Assembly: GCA_903903935.1 (NCBI GenBank)
Contig: CAIVAX010000021.1
Span: forward strand, 1-11,357
Source of the DNA: an uncultured Hyphomicrobiales bacterium
GTDB lineage: Bacteria; Pseudomonadota; Alphaproteobacteria; Rhizobiales; Beijerinckiaceae
Length of the DNA: 11,357 nt
Direction: 5' to 3'
Shown here: piece by piece, positions 8,578-11,357 of the stretch
Numbering within the stretch: the stretch's first letter is position 1
Layout: every line of letters begins with the position of its first letter
The notes under the pieces: model-generated
Database searches by the model: none
Told to the model about the DNA's origin: nothing
What the model saw: the letters and a program-made list of their open reading frames with translations, nothing else
Made by a program: the position numbers and the translations under genes

Positions 8578-8617
8578 GACTAAGTCCTAAGTCACTTATG
8601 GTTAATGCTTCGTAAGC
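8578..8617. promoter_or_regulatory. Cluster of short palindromes between amiC and rne
   Basis: Three small dyads lie in 40 bp: GACT-A-AGTC (8578-8586), TAAGT-C-ACTTA (8588-8598) and GCTT-CGT-AAGC (8607-8617). A 7-bp tandem repeat CTAAGTC-CTAAGTC (8580-8593) overlaps the first two. The cluster is 90-130 bp upstream of amiC and well upstream of the rne leader hairpins, a likely place for promoter and operator elements. Low complexity could also produce such dyads. Confidence 0.3.
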
Positions 8618-8710
8618 TTGCGGTCTTTACCCTCTGCCATGCTAAAAGACTTGCCAAAGCCGGGGCGCTGGCCTTAAGTTAAAGCGTTCCTTTCCGGGAC
8701 TCAGCGTTTT

Positions 8711-8736
8711 GATCCTGTTGGTTCGCAAGCAGGATC
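8711..8736 (+). other. Strong stem-loop in the amiC-rne intergenic region
   Basis: GATCCTG (8711-8717) pairs with CAGGATC (8730-8736). TTG/CAA extends the helix inward around a single bulged G, leaving loop GTTCG, so ten base pairs form. No T-run follows on either strand, so it is not a terminator. If rne transcription begins upstream, this is the first stable hairpin of the leader. Confidence 0.5.
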
Positions 8737-8812
8737 GTACTCTAGACCCCCAACGCCTTTCCCTAAGGTCAAATCTGACGGGAATTTTGCGCTGGTTGGC
8801 AATAGAGTCTTG

Positions 8813-8831
8813 ATCAGGTCAGTGACCTGAT
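8813..8831. promoter_or_regulatory. 19-bp palindrome upstream of rne
   Basis: ATCAGGTCA-G-TGACCTGAT is a perfect 9-bp dyad around one base. As DNA it has the form of a binding site for a dimeric regulator. As RNA it gives a 7-bp stem with loop CAGUG. It is followed by TTTCTCC, too weak for a terminator. It is the best operator candidate in the window. Confidence 0.45.
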
Positions 8832-8978
8832 TTCTCCGGATCGGAATTGAAACGCCTCCATCAGAGGCGGACCGATTGGATTGGGTCGATGCACTCTTTC
8901 GCCCCGGGGCCCTGCCCTGTGATGAGTCTGAATAGAAACAAGACTGCGGGTTCCTCATTGAACCCGAGAGGTCTTTTT
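8832..8978 (+). ncRNA. Candidate leader-encoded small RNA or attenuated rne leader
   Basis: This segment folds into several adjacent helices. ATCGG (8840-8844) pairs with CCGAT (8872-8876) and encloses CGCCTC-CATCA-GAGGCG (8853-8869). A GC-rich stretch (GCCCCGGGGC, 8901-8910) follows, and then a terminator-like hairpin ending in a T-run at 8974-8978. I recall a rhizobial small RNA family (alpha-r45) of about 150 nt reported between an amidase gene and rne, but I cannot verify that here. The 5' end given is only a guess set by the palindrome just upstream; no promoter was identified. It could equally be a prematurely ended form of the rne transcript. Confidence 0.4.
8940..8978 (+). terminator. 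Rho-independent terminator-like hairpin inside the rne leader
   Basis: CGGGTTC (8947-8953), loop CTCATT, GAACCCG (8960-8966) form a perfect 7-bp stem. An outer helix AAGAC (8940-8944) with GTCTT (8971-8975) runs into T5 at 8974-8978. It points toward rne and lies 270 bp before its ATG, so it would end a short upstream transcript or act as an attenuator. The T-run is short and the outer helix has internal mismatches, so efficiency may be partial. Confidence 0.5.
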
Positions 8979-9084
8979 GTCTCTCGCATATCCACACCAG
9001 CACACTCACCCGCCTTCAGTCGCAAGCGCGCCGGATCATCCGTCCGCTTGGCCTCTGCTGGCATTCCTATGCCTGCCTTTTCCG

Positions 9085-9108
9085 TCACTTTTGCCGCGAA
9101 CGGCGTGA
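9085..9108 (+). other. Small stem-loop in the rne leader
   Basis: GCCG-CGAA-CGGC (9093-9104) forms a tetraloop hairpin, extended by TCAC (9085-9088) with GTGA (9105-9108) across a TTTT bulge. It is moderately stable at best, and part of the same leader as the neighbouring hairpins. Confidence 0.3.
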
Positions 9109-9177
9109 TGGAACCCAGTTTCAGCTTTATTCCCCACCTCTACAGGCGTGACTGCTCCGCCAGCCGGACAGATGACC

Positions 9178-9195
9178 GCGGCATGTTTATGCCGC
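9178..9195 (+). promoter_or_regulatory. Perfect hairpin 51 nt before the rne start
   Basis: GCGGCAT (9178-9184), loop GTTT, ATGCCGC (9189-9195) form a 7-bp GC-rich stem. No T-run follows. A stem-loop near the start of rne mRNA recalls feedback control of rne by its own product through leader hairpins, known in enterobacteria; that role here is inference by position only. Confidence 0.45.
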
Positions 9196-9246
9196 TTCGA
9201 TCCATCCAGGCTCAGGCGCTGCAGGCCCCAGAAGAACGAGATCAAA

Positions 9247-11357
9247 ATGGCCAACAAGATGATTATCGATGCATCCCATCCGGAAGAAACCCGGGTGGTG
9301 GTGCTTCGCGGCAATAGAATTGAAGAGTTCGACTTCGAAGCTGCCAATAAGAAACCACTGCGCGGCAATATTTACTTAGCCAAAGTCACGCGGGTCGAAC
9401 CGTCTCTGCAAGCGGCTTTTGTTGAATATGGCGGCAATCGCCATGGCTTTCTGGCTTTTTCGGAAATCCATCCCGATTATTATCAAATTCCGGTTGCCGA
9501 TCGTCAGGCTCTGCTGGAAGACGAAGCCCGTCAGCAAAGAGAAGAGGACGATGATGAAGGTCGCGGCGAGCGCCGCAGCCGTCGCTCGCGTCGTCCTAAT
9601 CATGAGCGGGCTGAAAAGCGCACGCCTCGCACTGACCAGACCCTAACTGAGGATATTGTCGACACGGGCCATGAAGATGGTGAGACAGCAGCCGCCGAGC
9701 ATGAGCCAGGCGCGCATGATGAGGCAGGGACTCATCCTGAAACTGTGGCCCATGCTCAGCCCGATCATTCACATGAGCCAAAGGACAACGCCGAGGCCGG
9801 TCATCAACCAGATGACCATAACCATGATGACCACAAACATCTTGAGTCTTCCGCGCCGGAGCACGCAGTCCCGGCTGACCATATCGATGAGGCGCATCAC
9901 GCCCATGATTCAGCTGCTGATCAAGACGCTCACACTGCTGAGCATGATCATCAGGAGCAGCCGCTAGAGTCCCGCAAAGAGCAGGATGATCACTCTGAAG
10001 AGGAGGATGATCAATCCGACGATGAGGAAGACGGCGAGGACGAGGAAGAAGACCAGATCGAAAATCTGGGCGGCGATGACATTGAGGAAATGCCAGCCCG
10101 TCCCTATCGCAGCCGTCGTCAGTATAAAATTCAGGAAGTGATCAAGCGCCGTCAGGTGCTGCTGGTGCAAGTGGTCAAGGAAGAGCGCGGCAATAAGGGC
10201 GCGGCTCTGACAACCTATCTGTCTCTGGCTGGCCGCTATTCCGTGCTCATGCCCAATACGGCCCGTGGCGGCGGTATTTCGCGCAAGATCACCGAATTGG
10301 GTGATCGTAAAAGATTGAAGTCGATTGTGCAGGAACTCGAAGTGCCAGAAGGCATGGGGATTATTCTGCGCACGGCGGGTGCTTCGCGCACCAAGCCCGA
10401 AATCAAACGCGATTTCGAATATTTGCTGCGCATGTGGGAGACTGTGCGCGAGGTCACTCTGCGCTCAACCGCTCCCACTCTGGTCTATGAAGAAGGCTCG
10501 CTGATCAAACGCACCATTCGCGATCTCTATAGCAAAGAGATTGATGATATTACGGTGTCGGGCGAAGCGGCCTTTCGCGAGGCGCGCAATTTCATGCGCC
10601 TGCTGATGCCCAGCCATGTCAAGGCGGTTGTGCCTTGGCGCGAGCAACAGCCCGTGTTTGCGCGCTTTGGGATTGAGTCTCAGCTTGATGCCATGTTCTC
10701 CAGTCAGGTGACGCTGCGCTCTGGCGGCTATATCGTCATCAATCAGACGGAGGCCTTGGTTGCTATTGACGTCAATTCGGGCCGCTCAACCCGCGAACAT
10801 AATATTGAAGATACTGCTCTGCGCACCAATCTGGAGGCGGCTGACGAAGTCTCCAGACAATTGCGTCTGCGCGATCTTGCTGGTTTGATTGTCGTTGACT
10901 TCATCGACATGGAAGAAAACCGCAATAATCGTGCGGTTGAACGGCGGCTGAAAGAGGCCTTAAAGAATGATCGGGCCCGCATTCAAGTTGGCCGTATTTC
11001 GCATTTCGGTCTGCTTGAAATGTCACGCCAGCGAATGCGCCCGGGCGTTTTGGAAGGCTCGACCATTCCCTGCCCGCATTGTAGCGGCTCGGGGCTAGTG
11101 CGCTCTAAATCTTCCCTTGCGCTGCATGTGCTGCGTATTGTTGAAGATGCCTTGATCAAGAATGCAGCGTTCAATCTGACTGTGCGCACGCCCAGCGAGG
11201 TCGCTCTCTATATTCTCAATCAGAAGCGCTCGCATTTGCGCGAGATTGAACGTCGCTTTGGTGTGACGATTGAAGTTCTGGCAGATGATACTTTGTCGGG
11301 CACGGTCTTCCATGCCCTGGAGCGTGGGGAACCGGCCGTTCCGCCGATTGATTTTGA
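9247..11357 (+). CDS. rne: Ribonuclease E (3' partial), S1 domain split by a His-rich and acidic insertion
   Basis: An essential endoribonuclease that cuts single-stranded AU-rich RNA in mRNA decay and in rRNA and tRNA processing, and scaffolds the degradosome. The frame is open from the ATG at 9247 (MANKMIIDASHPEET) to the window end, 703 codons. The S1 domain begins at about residue 38 (RGNIYLAKVTRVEPSLQAAFVEYGGNRHGFL) and resumes at about 293 (YKIQEVIKRRQVLLVQVVKEERGNKGAALTTY). The 5'-phosphate sensor pair R375-T376, catalytic D508 (AIDVNSG) and D551 (VVDFIDM), and the Zn-link CPHC (C609, C612) correspond to R169-T170, D303, D346, C404 and C407 of E. coli. The steady offset of about 205 shows the extra residues lie in the S1 domain. 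The insertion is Arg-rich at 106-116, His/Asp-rich at 142-249 and acidic at 250-284. Alphaproteobacterial RNase E often carries an acidic S1 insertion, but the His content is notable. The ribosome site is weak; the C-terminal scaffold lies outside the window. Confidence 0.97.
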   Translation, partial: MANKMIIDASHPEETRVVVLRGNRIEEFDFEAANKKPLRGNIYLAKVTRVEPSLQAAFVEYGGNRHGFLAFSEIHPDYYQIPVADRQALLEDEARQQREEDDDEGRGERRSRRSRRPNHERAEKRTPRTDQTLTEDIVDTGHEDGETAAAEHEPGAHDEAGTHPETVAHAQPDHSHEPKDNAEAGHQPDDHNHDDHKHLESSAPEHAVPADHIDEAHHAHDSAADQDAHTAEHDHQEQPLESRKEQDDHSEEEDDQSDDEEDGEDEEEDQIENLGGDDIEEMPARPYRSRRQYKIQEVIKRRQVLLVQVVKEERGNKGAALTTYLSLAGRYSVLMPNTARGGGISRKITELGDRKRLKSIVQELEVPEGMGIILRTAGASRTKPEIKRDFEYLLRMWETVREVTLRSTAPTLVYEEGSLIKRTIRDLYSKEIDDITVSGEAAFREARNFMRLLMPSHVKAVVPWREQQPVFARFGIESQLDAMFSSQVTLRSGGYIVINQTEALVAIDVNSGRSTREHNIEDTALRTNLEAADEVSRQLRLRDLAGLIVVDFIDMEENRNNRAVERRLKEALKNDRARIQVGRISHFGLLEMSRQRMRPGVLEGSTIPCPHCSGSGLVRSKSSLALHVLRIVEDALIKNAAFNLTVRTPSEVALYILNQKRSHLREIERRFGVTIEVLADDTLSGTVFHALERGEPAVPPIDF

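Larger units (their letters stand above)
8489..9246. other. Divergent amiC-rne intergenic region with long rne leader
   Basis: These 758 bp hold no coding region I can support. They contain a cluster of short palindromes at 8578-8617, stem-loops at 8711-8736, 8840-8876, 8940-8978, 9085-9108 and 9178-9195, and a 19-bp palindrome at 8813-8831. Most lie within 540 bp of the rne start, as expected for a long structured rne 5' leader. Promoters for both genes must lie here. One weak plus-strand candidate is CTTGCC (8650-8655) with CTTAAG 17 nt on (8673-8678); it is too poor to call. Three GANTC sites (8698, 8806 and about 8924) could be CcrM methylation targets if the organism has that enzyme. The rne ribosome site is weak (GAACGAG before the ATG). 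Confidence 0.7.

Noticed and set aside
8711..8736. Terminator for amiC or rne at the strong stem-loop
   Set aside because: No T-run follows on either strand, and it lies upstream of both genes.
8901..8910. GCCCCGGGGC as a hairpin
   Set aside because: A perfect palindrome with no loop; it cannot form a stable hairpin alone and is short enough to arise by chance.
8847..9317. Plus-strand open frame of 156 codons from a TTG, also with an ATG near 8922
   Set aside because: It runs through the structured rne leader and overlaps the rne start by about 70 bp in another frame. It has no clear ribosome site, and its product has no recognisable domain.
9656..9967. 103-codon plus-strand open frame inside rne
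   Set aside because: An out-of-frame reading of the His/Asp-rich insertion; repetitive GAT/CAT codons give biased Met/Thr/Ile frames without stops.

Overview
The window looks like a core chromosomal segment of an alphaproteobacterium, most likely Hyphomicrobiales (Rhizobiales) or a close relative. The grounds are the protein sequences themselves (RNase E opening MANKMIIDASHPEETRVVV, an RF2 with a programmed frameshift, a PBP1A of alphaproteobacterial type) and the gene order amiC-mrcA-prfB diverging from rne. This assignment rests on family knowledge, not on a search. No transposase, integrase, phage gene, CRISPR array, tRNA or rRNA was seen. Codon use looks even throughout.

Layout. (a) 1-1953, plus strand: the C-terminal 650 residues of a large AsmA-like envelope protein whose start lies before the window. 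(b) 1954-8488, minus strand, read right to left: amiC (cell-wall amidase), mrcA (PBP1A peptidoglycan synthase), prfB (release factor 2) and tyrS (tyrosyl-tRNA synthetase). prfB must be joined across an in-frame UGA by a +1 shift. prfB and tyrS are separated by a 24-bp tandem repeat. The last bases of tyrS touch the stop codon of the AsmA-like gene. (c) 8489-9246: a 758-bp divergent intergenic region rich in inverted repeats and holding one terminator-like hairpin; it is probably the long leader of rne and may encode a small RNA. (d) 9247-11357, plus strand: the first 703 codons of rne, cut by the window end. Its S1 domain is interrupted by an insertion of about 200 residues that is first Arg-rich, then His-rich, then acidic.

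Functionally, amiC and mrcA form a pair that cleaves and builds peptidoglycan in the periplasm, and the AsmA-like protein is also an envelope factor. prfB and tyrS serve translation, and rne serves RNA decay and processing. The minus-strand genes could form one long transcription unit, because no good terminator separates them.

I did not find a convincing undescribed multi-gene system. The points most worth a second look are the RNase E insertion, the structured rne leader with its possible attenuator or small RNA, and the repeat between prfB and tyrS, which keeps the prfB frame open down to an ATGA overlap with the tyrS start.
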